Positions 63,678 through 64,000 of a DNA stretch of 64,000 nucleotides are shown piece after piece. The position numbers and the translations under genes are program-made. A model generated the notes under the pieces. That model did no database searches and was not told where the DNA came from. It saw only the letters and a list, made by a program, of their open reading frames with translations. The stretch lies in contig ARYC01003204.1 in assembly GCA_000711775.1 (NCBI GenBank), positions 1-64,000 on the forward strand, written 5' to 3'. Numbering within the stretch: position 1 is the stretch's first letter; every line of letters begins with the position of its first letter. The stretch comes from Oxytricha trifallax. Its lineage: Eukaryota > Ciliophora > Spirotrichea > Sporadotrichida > Oxytrichidae.

Positions 63678-64000
63678 CCCTGTACCCCCCCCCCTCTTAT
63701 ATTCCAATATACTTAGTCTTATGCAAATTCAATTCATCAAATTTATAAATAATTTTGATTTTTTTTGAACATCAAAATGCCGTTATCTGAATATAAAATA
63801 TAATAATTATAAATTATGTTTTGTAGCGATAGTGCATGATATTCGTTATTTAATTCCTCTCTTGTCATTAAATTTACAAATTATTCAATTTTAATTATTA
63901 GTATAGTTATTATAAATAAAAAAAAGATTGCAAAAGTTTAAAATAAAAACAATATATTTTTTATTTATAATATATATATATATATTAAATTCTTATTACA
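63678..64000. other. AT-rich DNA to window end
   Basis: A C-rich patch at 63676-63694, otherwise AT-rich with no gene. Confidence 0.5.

Overview
The window is germline (micronuclear) DNA of an Oxytricha/Stylonychia-type spirotrich ciliate. Host reading frames use TAA and TAG as glutamine and TGA as the only stop. Genes are cut into pieces (MDSs) by short AT-rich inserts (IESs) flanked by small direct repeats (pointers). Two transposons carry terminal repeats ending in the C4A4 telomere-type sequence flanked by AAT, which is diagnostic of telomere-bearing elements (TBEs). The species is not fixed by what I can see.

Layout. 1-10,750: the right part of one TBE, a 5'-truncated retroposon fragment, a foldback element, and a complete 5.2 kb TBE with zinc-finger/kinase-like, ~22 kDa and DDE transposase genes. 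10,750-16,200: AT-rich germline-limited DNA with one decayed protein-like frame and one old inverted-repeat element. 16,200-48,660: a dense cluster of precursor loci for macronuclear chromosomes. In order these are a Gln-rich protein (-), a four-helix membrane protein, a scrambled MAP-kinase-like gene, two omega-type glutathione transferases, a TFIIS gene split over both strands, a RING/B-box/TLDc protein, a retroposon, a coiled-coil protein (-), an eEF1B-gamma-like GST protein, a Gln/Asn/Ser-rich protein, a kinesin-13 and an LpxB-like glycosyltransferase. 48,660-64,000: AT-rich germline-limited DNA with a possible SINE-like island, two foldback elements and a 4.4 kb Merlin/IS1016-like DNA transposon.

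Main result. The kinase locus (22,555-27,851) can be unscrambled by eye. At least 35 MDSs, two of them inverted, join through 33 resolved pointers of 6-16 bp into a MAP-kinase-type catalytic domain; one junction in the activation-loop insert is unresolved. The neighbouring TFIIS locus is also rearranged: a minus-strand block, then a plus-strand block, then a second minus-strand block, linked by 17 bp and 9 bp inverted pointers. The other host genes are interrupted but in order.

Limits. Exact MDS ends are ambiguous within each pointer, some junctions could not be resolved, and family names rest on motifs read by eye, not on database searches.
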